From Planctomycetota bacterium (GTDB taxonomy: Bacteria > Planctomycetota > UBA1135 > UBA2386), in the NCBI GenBank assembly GCA_020425885.1, contig JAGQRA010000914.1, positions 1-6,786 of the forward strand: a stretch of 6,786 bases of DNA, given 5' to 3'. The notes beneath the pieces are model-generated. The model was not told where the DNA came from. It saw only the letters and a program-made list of their open reading frames with translations, and ran no database searches. This document shows, piece after piece, positions 1-6,786 of the stretch; position 1 is the stretch's first letter, and every line of letters begins with the position of its first letter. The position numbers and the translations under genes are program-made.

Positions 1-1304
<1,304 letters not shown>

Positions 1305-1306
1305 TC

Positions 1307-1335
1307 ATGGATCTGGCTCCGATCTGGTGTGACAA
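1307..1335 (-). promoter_or_regulatory. Weak candidate katG promoter
   Basis: On the minus strand TTGTCA (1335-1330, five of six to the sigma-70 -35 consensus) is followed after 17 nt by ATCCAT (1312-1307), a poor -10. A good -35 with a poor -10 can occur in activator-dependent promoters. On the plus strand the overlapping GACAAT (1331-1336) could serve as an oxyR -10, but its -35 is only three of six. Both are weak pattern matches, and the host's promoter consensus is unknown. Confidence 0.2.
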
Positions 1336-1363
1336 TGGTCGACCCCGTCGGCGCGACCCGCCA

Positions 1364-1400
1364 ATACCAAGGACCTTGGGGGCCCATAGGCACGGCCTAT
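1364..1400. promoter_or_regulatory. Putative OxyR operator between katG and oxyR
   Basis: The 37-bp stretch fits the established four-tetranucleotide OxyR pattern ATAG-N7-CTAT-N7-ATAG-N7-CTAT. It reads ATAC (1364-1367), CTTG (1375-1378), ATAG (1386-1389) and CTAT (1397-1400), each separated by exactly 7 nt. That is 13 of 16 positions, with the oxyR-proximal half site perfect. It lies in the divergent katG/oxyR spacer and ends inside the oxyR start codon. By analogy OxyR bound here would activate katG and repress itself. The end nearest katG is 28 bp from the candidate katG -35, farther than in the classical arrangement, so the promoter assignment or the mode of activation may differ. Confidence 0.6.
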
Positions 1401-1401
1401 G
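1385..1401 (+). repeat. Perfect 7-bp inverted repeat over the oxyR start codon
   Basis: CATAGGC-ACG-GCCTATG: two 7-base arms with a 3-base gap. The ATG start codon of oxyR is the end of the right arm. As DNA it contains the symmetric core of the putative OxyR half site. As RNA it would be a 7-bp stem that hides the start codon. The symmetry is seen directly; either role is inferred. Confidence 0.6.
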
Positions 1402-2295
1402 ACGACCAACTTCACCCTGCGCCAACTCGAGTATGCAGTCGCCGCGGCACGCAGCCGGAGCTTCGGCGAGGCCGCGCGGTGCTGTCATGTGAGCCAGCCG
1501 TCACTCTCGGCGCAGCTCGGCCAGCTCGAGACTGCCCTCGGCCGCAAGCTGTTCGAACGCACCTCCAAGGGTGTCGCGTTGACGGCGTTCGGCAGCCTCT
1601 GGATCGCCGAGGCCCGCGCCCTGGTCGAGCGGGCCCAGGCGCTCGCCGACCTGGCCCGGGCCGAGGACGAACCGCTGAGCGGCGAGCTGCGGCTCGGCAT
1701 CATCCCGACCATCGCACCGTTCGCGTTGCCGGCGGCGCTACCGCATCTGCACGCGCGGTATCCGCAGTGCTCGGTGATGCTCGTCGAAGACGAGACCGAA
1801 CGTCTGCTCGAGCAGCTCCACGACGGTCTGCTCGACGTGCTGGTGTTGGCGCTCGAGGCCGAGCTCGGCGCGGTCACGACGCTGCCGGTGTTCCGCGATC
1901 CGCTGCTGGCCGCGCTGCCGGCCGGCCACCCGCTCGCGTCCCGGCCGCGGATCTCCCTGATCGAGTTGCCGCGCGACGAGCTGTTGCTGCTGCACGAGGG
2001 CCACTGCCTGAGTCGTCAGGTCGAGTCGCTCTGCACGCTACCGAACGAACGCGACGACTTCCGCGCCTCGAGTCTGGTCACGCTGGTGCAGATGGTCGCG
2101 ATGAATGCGGGCGTCACGCTGCTGCCGCTGATCGCCGCCAACAGCGAGCTCGTCGGTGGCTCGAACATCGTGCTCGCCGAGATCGTCGAGCAGCCGTTCC
2201 GCACGATCGGTCTGGCCTGGCGCCCGCATTGCCCGCGGGCCGCGGAGTTCGAGATCCTGGCCGGACTGCTCGAGGCGGCGGCGCCGGCGGAGTGA
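1399..2295 (+). CDS. oxyR: OxyR-type LysR-family hydrogen peroxide sensor
   Basis: 298-residue transcription factor that senses peroxide through a reversible disulfide and activates antioxidant genes. Residues 1-60 are the LysR winged helix-turn-helix (FTLRQLEYAVAAARSRSFGEAAR, then SQPSLSAQLGQLE). From about residue 94 comes the substrate-binding-type regulatory domain. OxyR-specific marks are T104 in GIIPTIAP, H202-C203 in EGHCL, and C212 nine residues after C203, the spacing of C199 and C208 in E. coli OxyR. FRASSLVTL, GVTLLP and RTIGLAWRP also match OxyR. The residue two places after the peroxidatic cysteine is Ser205, where E. coli has Arg201. The ATG at 1399 gives the normal LysR N-terminus, but no good Shine-Dalgarno precedes it and the start codon sits in an inverted repeat. 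The gene is divergent from katG and ends 9 bp from the convergent sigma factor gene. The identification as OxyR rather than a generic LysR protein is strong. Confidence 0.93.
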   Translation: MTTNFTLRQLEYAVAAARSRSFGEAARCCHVSQPSLSAQLGQLETALGRKLFERTSKGVALTAFGSLWIAEARALVERAQALADLARAEDEPLSGELRLGIIPTIAPFALPAALPHLHARYPQCSVMLVEDETERLLEQLHDGLLDVLVLALEAELGAVTTLPVFRDPLLAALPAGHPLASRPRISLIELPRDELLLLHEGHCLSRQVESLCTLPNERDDFRASSLVTLVQMVAMNAGVTLLPLIAANSELVGGSNIVLAEIVEQPFRTIGLAWRPHCPRAAEFEILAGLLEAAAPAE

Positions 2296-2304
2296 CGTTG
2301 GCGA

Positions 2305-4704
2305 TCACCGTGCCGGCAGGCGCACCGCGAGCTGTTCGACCGACTCGCCGGCGCCGAACACCCTGGCTGGCTGCACCGCGAGGCAACGGTCCTTCGCGAA
2401 CGCGGTGACGCGCAGCATCACCCCGGGCGGCACCTCGCCCAGCACGAACGAGCCGTCCGCCGCCGATCGTGTCGCGCACGGCATCAGCGACGGCCAGCCG
2501 ACGTCCTCGACTCGCGCGCGTGCGTTCTCGTCGAACGTCCGCAGGTTGTCGTCGGCTGCGGTGCCGACGCCGATGACGAAGACGGTGGCGCCCGCCACCG
2601 GCATGCCGCGTTCGTCGGTCACCGTGCCGCGCAGGTCGGCGCCGCGCTGCATCGCGATGCGGAGGTCGGCCACGATCTGGCCCTTCGCGAGCGTGATCGC
2701 ACGCGCGGTCGTGGCATAGCCGGGGATGCGGGCGACGAGCACGTGGCGACCGGCGGCGAGGCCGGTCTCGTCGAAGGCCTCGTGCATGCGGCCATCGATC
2801 CCGCGTTGGACCGGCGCGGGCGGTGGACAGAGATCGGTGGCGAGCGAGGACTCGCCGTTGCCACTGCGGTGGATCTCGATCGCGAAACCGTCGAACGCGA
2901 CGACCTCGCCGGTCTCGGCGTCGATCACGGTGCCGTGCACCTCGGCCATGTGGTCGCCGACGTCGCGCGGATCGTCGAATCGCTTGAGCCGGATCGAGAG
3001 CGGCCGCTCGGACGGTCGCAGACCTTCGCGCTGCATCGGCGACCATGGCTGGCCGCCGGCGCCGAGGGTGTATTCGCGATCGCTCAAGCCGGAGAACCGG
3101 AAGATGCCGTCGTTGCCTAGGTCGGCGTGGAAGCCGAGGCCGTCCGAGTCCTGCAGCCACAACGAGAGCTCGCCGGTGCGACTGCCATCGACGCTCGTCA
3201 CCGTGCCGGTCAAGGAGCGGCCGGCCTGCAGTCGGATCGTCGCGTCGCTGGCGCCGGGGCGTTCGATCGTCATCGCGGTGAAGCTCGCGGTGTAGCCGTG
3301 GGCGCGACCGTCGACGAACAGGAACTTCGCTCCCGGGCGGCGTCCGGTCAGGCGGGCGATGCCGAAGGCATCGGTGGAAGCCTCGATCTCGGCACCCCAG
3401 CCGGGTCGCGGTCGACCGCTGCCGGCCGAATACAGCTCGACCCGGAGGTCGGCGAGCGGGCTGCCGTCGGCTGCGCGCACGGCGACGGCGAGCTCGAACT
3501 GCGTCGCGACCGTGCCGGAGGTCGCGGGCAGCACCAGCCGCAGCGGCTCGGCGTCGGCCGCGCGCGGCAGTTCGTAGTCGCCGGTTGCGAGCAGCTCGGT
3601 GTGGTCCTCGAGCACGCGCAGTTTGACGACCTCGACCAGGCCGTCGAGGATGCCGGGTCGGATCTGCAGGCGGAATGCGCCGTCGTCGCCGGTCGTCGTG
3701 CGACCGATCTCGAACTCCTTCAGGCCGCCGCTGCTGATGGCGACGATCGGCGCGCCGGCAACGGCCCAACCGCCGCTGTCGTGCACGGTGCCATGGAACA
3801 CCGAATCGGCGGCCACGACCTTCGCGGCCGAATCGGCCCGCGCGTCCGCTGTGCCGGCCGGCGAGGGCGCGGGGACTCGGACGCCCGGCGGGGGAGCCGG
3901 CGGATCCTGCCCGTCGCGTCCGTCGACCATCACGGCACTGGCTGCGATGTCGGTTGTCGGCGACGGGCCATCGACGCCGCGCGAACCCACCGCCACCGAG
4001 ACGGCGACCGCGGCGGTGGCGACGAGGGCGAACGTCGCGAGGCGACGGGCGATGCCCGCGGTCGCCAGCGCCGACGACTTGCCCAGCGCGAGCAGCCGGC
4101 TCTCGAGCGCGGCGGGCACCGCCGGCGCCGGCAGTCCGGCGACCAGGTCGGCCAGCGGCAGCGCGCCGAGCGCGAGGCCGCGGCCGCGCAGGCGGTCGCG
4201 CAGCGTGTCGATGCCGCGGCGGTAGCGTTCGTGCGCCGTCGACTCCGAGATGTCCAGCGTCGCGCCGATCGCGGCGAACGACATCTCGTCCTGACAGTGC
4301 AGCTGGACCGGCAGTCGCAGCCCGCTCGGCAGCGCCGACAACAGCTCGACCATGTGATTCAGGAGATCGGCGTGGATCGCGTGCTGCGCCGGATCGGGAC
4401 TGGTATTCCTCTCTGCCTTCATCGCGGTTTCCTCGTGTCGTGCCCGGCGCCGTCGGGCGCGTTCCGAATTCGCGGCCAGCCGCGTCGCGAGCCAACACAG
4501 CGTCGCGCGGTCGCTGCGGGCGCGGTCGAGGTCGACCTTGCCGCACAGCACGCGGGTGAAGACCTCCTGCGCCACATCTGCGGCATCGTCGGCGCCGGCG
4601 ATGCGCCGGGCGCTGCGGTAGACCGCCGCGTGATGATCGCGGACGAGCCGTTCGAAGTGATCGGGCGAAGGTCTCGGCATGTCTGGGTCCGTGTCGGCGG
4701 ACAC
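2305..4704 (-). CDS. ECF sigma factor fused to a transmembrane helix and extracytoplasmic Ig-like (carboxypeptidase-regulatory-type) repeats
   Basis: 799-residue fusion. Residues 17-75 are sigma region 2, with the typical DDAADVAQEVF at 39-49. Residues 115-172 are region 4, with a helix-turn-helix around MSFAAIGATLDISESTAHER (141-160). Residues 222-241 (LATFALVATAAVAVSVAVGS) are one hydrophobic helix preceded by Arg-Arg, predicting the sigma part inside and the rest outside. Residues 267-283 are proline-rich. After that come about five beta-rich units resembling carboxypeptidase regulatory-like folds, near 303-350, 404-465, 498-550, 589-690 and 691-770; the clearest begin HGTVHDSGGWAVAGAP and LRGTVTDERGMPVAGATV. 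An ECF sigma factor alone is usually under about 200 residues. No anti-sigma gene adjoins it, so the fused part may take that role. The first start is GTG at 4704; ATG at 4680, eight codons later, is equally plausible, and neither has a clear Shine-Dalgarno. Its targets cannot be told from sequence. Confidence 0.88.
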   Translation of the reverse strand: MSADTDPDMPRPSPDHFERLVRDHHAAVYRSARRIAGADDAADVAQEVFTRVLCGKVDLDRARSDRATLCWLATRLAANSERARRRRARHEETAMKAERNTSPDPAQHAIHADLLNHMVELLSALPSGLRLPVQLHCQDEMSFAAIGATLDISESTAHERYRRGIDTLRDRLRGRGLALGALPLADLVAGLPAPAVPAALESRLLALGKSSALATAGIARRLATFALVATAAVAVSVAVGSRGVDGPSPTTDIAASAVMVDGRDGQDPPAPPPGVRVPAPSPAGTADARADSAAKVVAADSVFHGTVHDSGGWAVAGAPIVAISSGGLKEFEIGRTTTGDDGAFRLQIRPGILDGLVEVVKLRVLEDHTELLATGDYELPRAADAEPLRLVLPATSGTVATQFELAVAVRAADGSPLADLRVELYSAGSGRPRPGWGAEIEASTDAFGIARLTGRRPGAKFLFVDGRAHGYTASFTAMTIERPGASDATIRLQAGRSLTGTVTSVDGSRTGELSLWLQDSDGLGFHADLGNDGIFRFSGLSDREYTLGAGGQPWSPMQREGLRPSERPLSIRLKRFDDPRDVGDHMAEVHGTVIDAETGEVVAFDGFAIEIHRSGNGESSLATDLCPPPAPVQRGIDGRMHEAFDETGLAAGRHVLVARIPGYATTARAITLAKGQIVADLRIAMQRGADLRGTVTDERGMPVAGATVFVIGVGTAADDNLRTFDENARARVEDVGWPSLMPCATRSAADGSFVLGEVPPGVMLRVTAFAKDRCLAVQPARVFGAGESVEQLAVRLPAR

Positions 4705-4705
4705 G
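4690..4705. repeat. 6-bp inverted repeat at the sigma factor start
   Basis: CGTGTC-GGCG-GACACG has two perfect 6-base arms and a 4-base gap. It spans the GTG start at 4704 and lies upstream of the alternative ATG at 4680. If translation begins at 4680 it would be in the leader, as an operator or RNA hairpin. In GC-rich DNA a stem this short may be chance. Confidence 0.3.
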
Positions 4706-4824
4706 AGGAGAGAACCGCTCGCCGGCCATTCTCCGGACGAATCGGCGGAAATGGCGCAGAAACCGGGGGCCGGGGCGGGCAGCTACCCTGCGCGCCGGCC
4801 GCGGTCCTCGCTACGCTCCTCGCC

Positions 4825-5601
4825 GTGGAACCGCATGATGCCCGATCGACGCACCGCTTCAGCGACCGCGCGGCGGACTACGCGCGCTGTCGTCCGGGCT
4901 ATCCCGGCGCGGCGATCGACGCCATGCTCGAGGGATTGCCGGAGCCGACCGGTCTCCGCGCCGCGGACATCGCGGCCGGCACCGGTCTGCTGTCGCGCGC
5001 GCTCGGCGACCGCGGCCTCACTGTCGTCGCCGTCGAGCCCAACGCGGCGATGCGCGCGGCCGCGCGGCCACACCCGAACGTGACCTTCGTCGCCGGCACC
5101 GCCGCGGCGACCGGCCTGCCGGCCGAAGCGTTCGACCTCGTCACCGTCGCGCAGGCCTTTCACTGGTTCGGCAATGCCACCGCGCTTGCCGAGTTCCACC
5201 GCGTGCTGCGCCCGGGCGGTCGACTGGCGATCCTCTGGAACCGCCGCCGCCGCGACGACCCGTTCACGCTCGGCTACCGCGAGGCGCTGGCGGCGATCGA
5301 CGCGGAGCCGCCGGCCGAACGCGGCCGGTTCGACCCGGCAGTGGTGGCCGCGGACGGGCTCTTCGCGGGCCTGCGCACGTTCGCGTTCGGCAATCCGCAT
5401 CCGCTGTCGCTCGAGCTGCTGATCGGGCTCGCGATGAGCACCTCGACGGTGCCGCAGAGCGGTGCGGCCACCGACTCGCTGCTGGCCACGCTGCGGGATC
5501 TGCATGTGCGCCATCAGGGCAGCGACGGGTATGTGACCATGCGCTACCGCACCGACGTCTTCCTGTGGGATCGCGTCGATGAGGTGCCTGCGTCGCGATG
5601 A
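4825..5601 (+). CDS. Class I SAM-dependent methyltransferase (Methyltransf_11 type)
   Basis: 258-residue cytoplasmic enzyme expected to transfer a methyl group from S-adenosylmethionine; the acceptor is unknown. The N-terminus RFSDRAADYARCRPGYP (11-27) is typical of small-molecule methyltransferases distantly like trans-aconitate methyltransferase. The SAM-binding loop is D48-IAAGTG. E71 in VAVEPN closes the second strand and would contact the ribose. FDLVTVAQAFHWF (103-115) and RVLRPGGRLAILWN (126-139) are the later Rossmann motifs, and the length is normal. The start is GTG at 4825, since no in-frame ATG lies between the stretch opposite the sigma gene and the first conserved residues; no Shine-Dalgarno is evident. 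The frame is open far upstream, but that part is antisense to the sigma gene. It is divergent from the sigma factor with about 120 bp between them, in which I see no convincing promoter. The family is certain, the substrate is not. Confidence 0.88.
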   Translation: MEPHDARSTHRFSDRAADYARCRPGYPGAAIDAMLEGLPEPTGLRAADIAAGTGLLSRALGDRGLTVVAVEPNAAMRAAARPHPNVTFVAGTAAATGLPAEAFDLVTVAQAFHWFGNATALAEFHRVLRPGGRLAILWNRRRRDDPFTLGYREALAAIDAEPPAERGRFDPAVVAADGLFAGLRTFAFGNPHPLSLELLIGLAMSTSTVPQSGAATDSLLATLRDLHVRHQGSDGYVTMRYRTDVFLWDRVDEVPASR

Positions 5602-5629
5602 CCGGATGCGGGGCCTGCGCGGTCGTGCC

Positions 5630-6640
5630 TCATTGGAACCGGAGGTAGTCGAAGCGACCACGCAACGCGGCCGGTGACGATGCCGAGTACGACATCAGCC
5701 CGATCTGCAGCGCGTGCGGCAGGTCGGGTCGATCGTGCGTTCGCAGCAGCTGCCACGGATGGTTGCCGTCGAGGCGATAGTGCAGCGAGAACCAACGGCC
5801 GATGCGTTCGATCGCGATCTCGCCTGTGTTCGAGGTCACGGGGTAGGCGATCCAGTCGCTGACTGAGTCGGTCGTGCTCTTGTCCTCGACTGCGGTCGGC
5901 TGCGAGTTCGAACCGGAACCGAGCGCGACGTGAACGTAGTCCTGGTCGGCCGGGGTCGAAGCCGGATTGCGCGCGATGATACCGGCGAGCCGGTAGGTCG
6001 GCGCCGGTGGCGCACCGGGCGCGGCGGGGTCGTCGACGGTCAGTCGAGCAGTGACGAAGAAGTCGCCGCTGACCAGGCGCCAGACCAGCGGCCCTTCGCC
6101 GTGCTGGTACCACATGTTGGGCAGCTGGGCCACGGTCGGCGCGATGTCGAGCGTGCCGTTCTGGACCTGGATCGTTGCCAGTCCGGCGTTGAGCACCGAC
6201 CACTGCGGCCCGAGTGCCGTACCCGCGAACTCGTCGTTCCAGGCCGAGAGCGGTTGCAGCGTGGTCGCGACCGCATTGGTCTTCGGCAGCGGCATGGCGG
6301 CGGCGAACTCGACGCCCTGGAATCCGAGGACGATCGGCGTCGGCCACGACGGCATCGACAGCGAGAACGATGCCGCCCCGGCGCCGTCGGCCGCCGACAA
6401 GGCGAGCGCGACCGGATGCAGCAGATCGAGGCACAGTCCGTGCGCGGGCGAACACGGACCGGGTCCGAGGCCCTGGACCGAGCCGAGCCACAGCATCCAC
6501 ACCGACGGCGTGCCGCCGGTCGTCGACAAGGTGAGCGGCTGGCCGGAGACGGCGCCGGGCAAGGTGAGGGTCTGGCTCGGAGCGGCGATCGCGAGCAGGG
6601 TGGTCAGGGGCGCGAGTGCTGAACGTCGAGGTCGAGTCAT
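5630..6640 (-). CDS. Secreted protein with a C-terminal concanavalin-like (DUF1349-type) domain
   Basis: 336 residues from ATG 6640. Residues 1-22 form a Sec signal: MTRPRRS, then a hydrophobic core ALAPLTTLLAIAAPS. Residues about 24-115 form a small beta-rich domain (PGAVSGQPLTLSTTGG, then GPCSPAHGLCLDL with C63 and C70, then ADGAGAASFSL). This style recurs in exported planctomycete proteins; the comparison is from memory. Residues about 133-336 resemble DUF1349/beta-xylosidase C-terminal concanavalin-like sandwiches: WNDEFAGTALGPQWSVLN, then a strand pair NGTLDIAP, WRLVSGDFFVTARLTV, a central YRLAGIIAR and a closing RGRFDYLRF. Such domains often bind carbohydrate, but no catalytic residues can be named, so a binding or structural role outside the cytoplasm is the furthest inference. 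An in-frame GTG at 6682 would add 14 residues before the signal and is rejected. No Shine-Dalgarno precedes 6640. It converges with the methyltransferase, 28 bp between stops. Confidence 0.8.
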   Translation of the reverse strand: MTRPRRSALAPLTTLLAIAAPSQTLTLPGAVSGQPLTLSTTGGTPSVWMLWLGSVQGLGPGPCSPAHGLCLDLLHPVALALSAADGAGAASFSLSMPSWPTPIVLGFQGVEFAAAMPLPKTNAVATTLQPLSAWNDEFAGTALGPQWSVLNAGLATIQVQNGTLDIAPTVAQLPNMWYQHGEGPLVWRLVSGDFFVTARLTVDDPAAPGAPPAPTYRLAGIIARNPASTPADQDYVHVALGSGSNSQPTAVEDKSTTDSVSDWIAYPVTSNTGEIAIERIGRWFSLHYRLDGNHPWQLLRTHDRPDLPHALQIGLMSYSASSPAALRGRFDYLRFQ

Positions 6641-6641
6641 T

Positions 6642-6682
6642 GTGTGGGGCACGATACAAAACTGATGTCCTGAGTGGGGCAC
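6642..6682. repeat. Direct repeat upstream of the secreted-protein gene
   Basis: On the plus strand GTGGGGCAC occurs at 6644-6652 and 6674-6682, exactly 30 bp apart. Extended leftward from 6641 and 6671 the match is 11 of 12 (TG[T/A]GTGGGGCAC). Each copy has GTG/CAC dyad ends. Two copies near an integral number of helical turns, just upstream of a start codon, could be a regulator binding site. No known regulator is recognised. Confidence 0.4.
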
Positions 6683-6694
6683 CCGGCCCCATCA
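6657..6694 (-). terminator. Weak candidate terminator after the right-edge gene
   Basis: Read on the minus strand, the stop codon opens TGATG (6694-6690), which pairs with CATCA (6667-6663). An inner GGGC (6689-6686) pairs with GCCC (6680-6677). GTTTTG follows the outer stem. The stem has a large internal loop and the T tract is only four bases, so this is a poor intrinsic terminator and could be chance. Confidence 0.22.
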
Positions 6695-6786
6695 CGCGGC
6701 ACCCCGTCGGACCGACTCGCCGCCCGAGGCGCTGGCCGGATGCACCGACCGCAGCCGCCAGTCCTGGCGCCAGGCCAGCAGCTCCG
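6692..6786 (-). CDS. C-terminal end of an unidentified protein
   Basis: An open frame enters from the right edge and ends at TGA (6694-6692) after 30 full codons. The residues read ELLAWRQDWRLRSVHPASAS and then GGESVRRGAA. The stretch is rich in Trp, Arg and Asp and ends in a small polar tail, plausible for a real C-terminus. It lies 51 bp before the secreted-protein gene on the same strand. The opposite strand is also open here, so the call rests on composition and on the sensible gene order. No family is recognised. Confidence 0.4.
   Translation of the reverse strand, partial: ELLAWRQDWRLRSVHPASASGGESVRRGAA

Noticed and set aside
2296..2304. Terminator between the convergent oxyR and sigma genes
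   Set aside because: Short GC palindromes such as TGCCGGCA occur nearby, but there is no T tract and no long stem.
2114..4729. Minus-strand open frame of 871 codons overlapping the sigma gene
   Set aside because: It is an Arg/Pro/Gly-rich off-frame shadow; the sigma-factor motifs and membrane helix are in the other minus frame, 2305-4704.
3127..4824. Upstream extension of the methyltransferase frame, giving an 824-residue protein
   Set aside because: These codons are antisense to the sigma factor gene, the translated product has no recognisable domain, and all methyltransferase motifs begin after 4825.
5602..5629. Terminator between the convergent methyltransferase and secreted-protein genes
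   Set aside because: The 28-bp gap shows no convincing hairpin or T tract.
6641..6682. GTG start at 6682 adding 14 residues to the secreted protein
   Set aside because: The added residues would sit before an otherwise standard signal peptide beginning MTRPRRS at 6640, and they overlap the repeat-bearing spacer.

Overview
The window is a GC-rich bacterial segment (most third codon positions are G or C) holding six genes in alternating orientation: partial katG (-), oxyR (+), an ECF sigma factor fused to a long extracytoplasmic region (-), a SAM-dependent methyltransferase (+), a secreted concanavalin-like protein (-) and the last codons of one more gene (-). Two features suggest a planctomycete or close relative: the sigma factor/transmembrane/carboxypeptidase-regulatory-like fusion, and the style of the secreted protein at 5630-6640. 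This is an inference from protein architecture, not a phylogenetic result. No RNA genes, CRISPR array or insertion sequence were seen.

Positions 1-2295 form an oxidative-stress pair. A catalase-peroxidase (katG, running off the left edge) is divergently transcribed from an OxyR-type LysR regulator that keeps both redox cysteines (C203 and C212). The roughly 120-bp space between them carries a close match to the OxyR operator layout ATAG-N7-CTAT-N7-ATAG-N7-CTAT. KatG has two in-frame starts, each with its own strong Shine-Dalgarno sequence. The upstream start adds a lipoprotein-like signal sequence and the downstream one does not, so an exported and a cytosolic form may both be made. In the last ~47 bases at the left edge the KatG frame stops resembling KatG.

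Positions 2305-4704 encode the 799-residue sigma factor fusion: ECF regions 2 and 4, one membrane helix, a proline-rich linker and about five Ig-like carboxypeptidase-regulatory-type units. It ends 9 bp from the end of oxyR, tail to tail. It looks like a membrane-tethered transcription factor with its own outside sensor. A class I methyltransferase (4825-5601) is divergent from it.

Positions 5630-6786 hold an exported protein with a C-terminal concanavalin-like (DUF1349-type) beta-sandwich domain, preceded by a 51-bp spacer with an 11-of-12 direct repeat. Beyond that lies the C-terminal end of an unidentified gene on the same strand. Apart from katG/oxyR, the sequence does not show that these neighbours act in one pathway.
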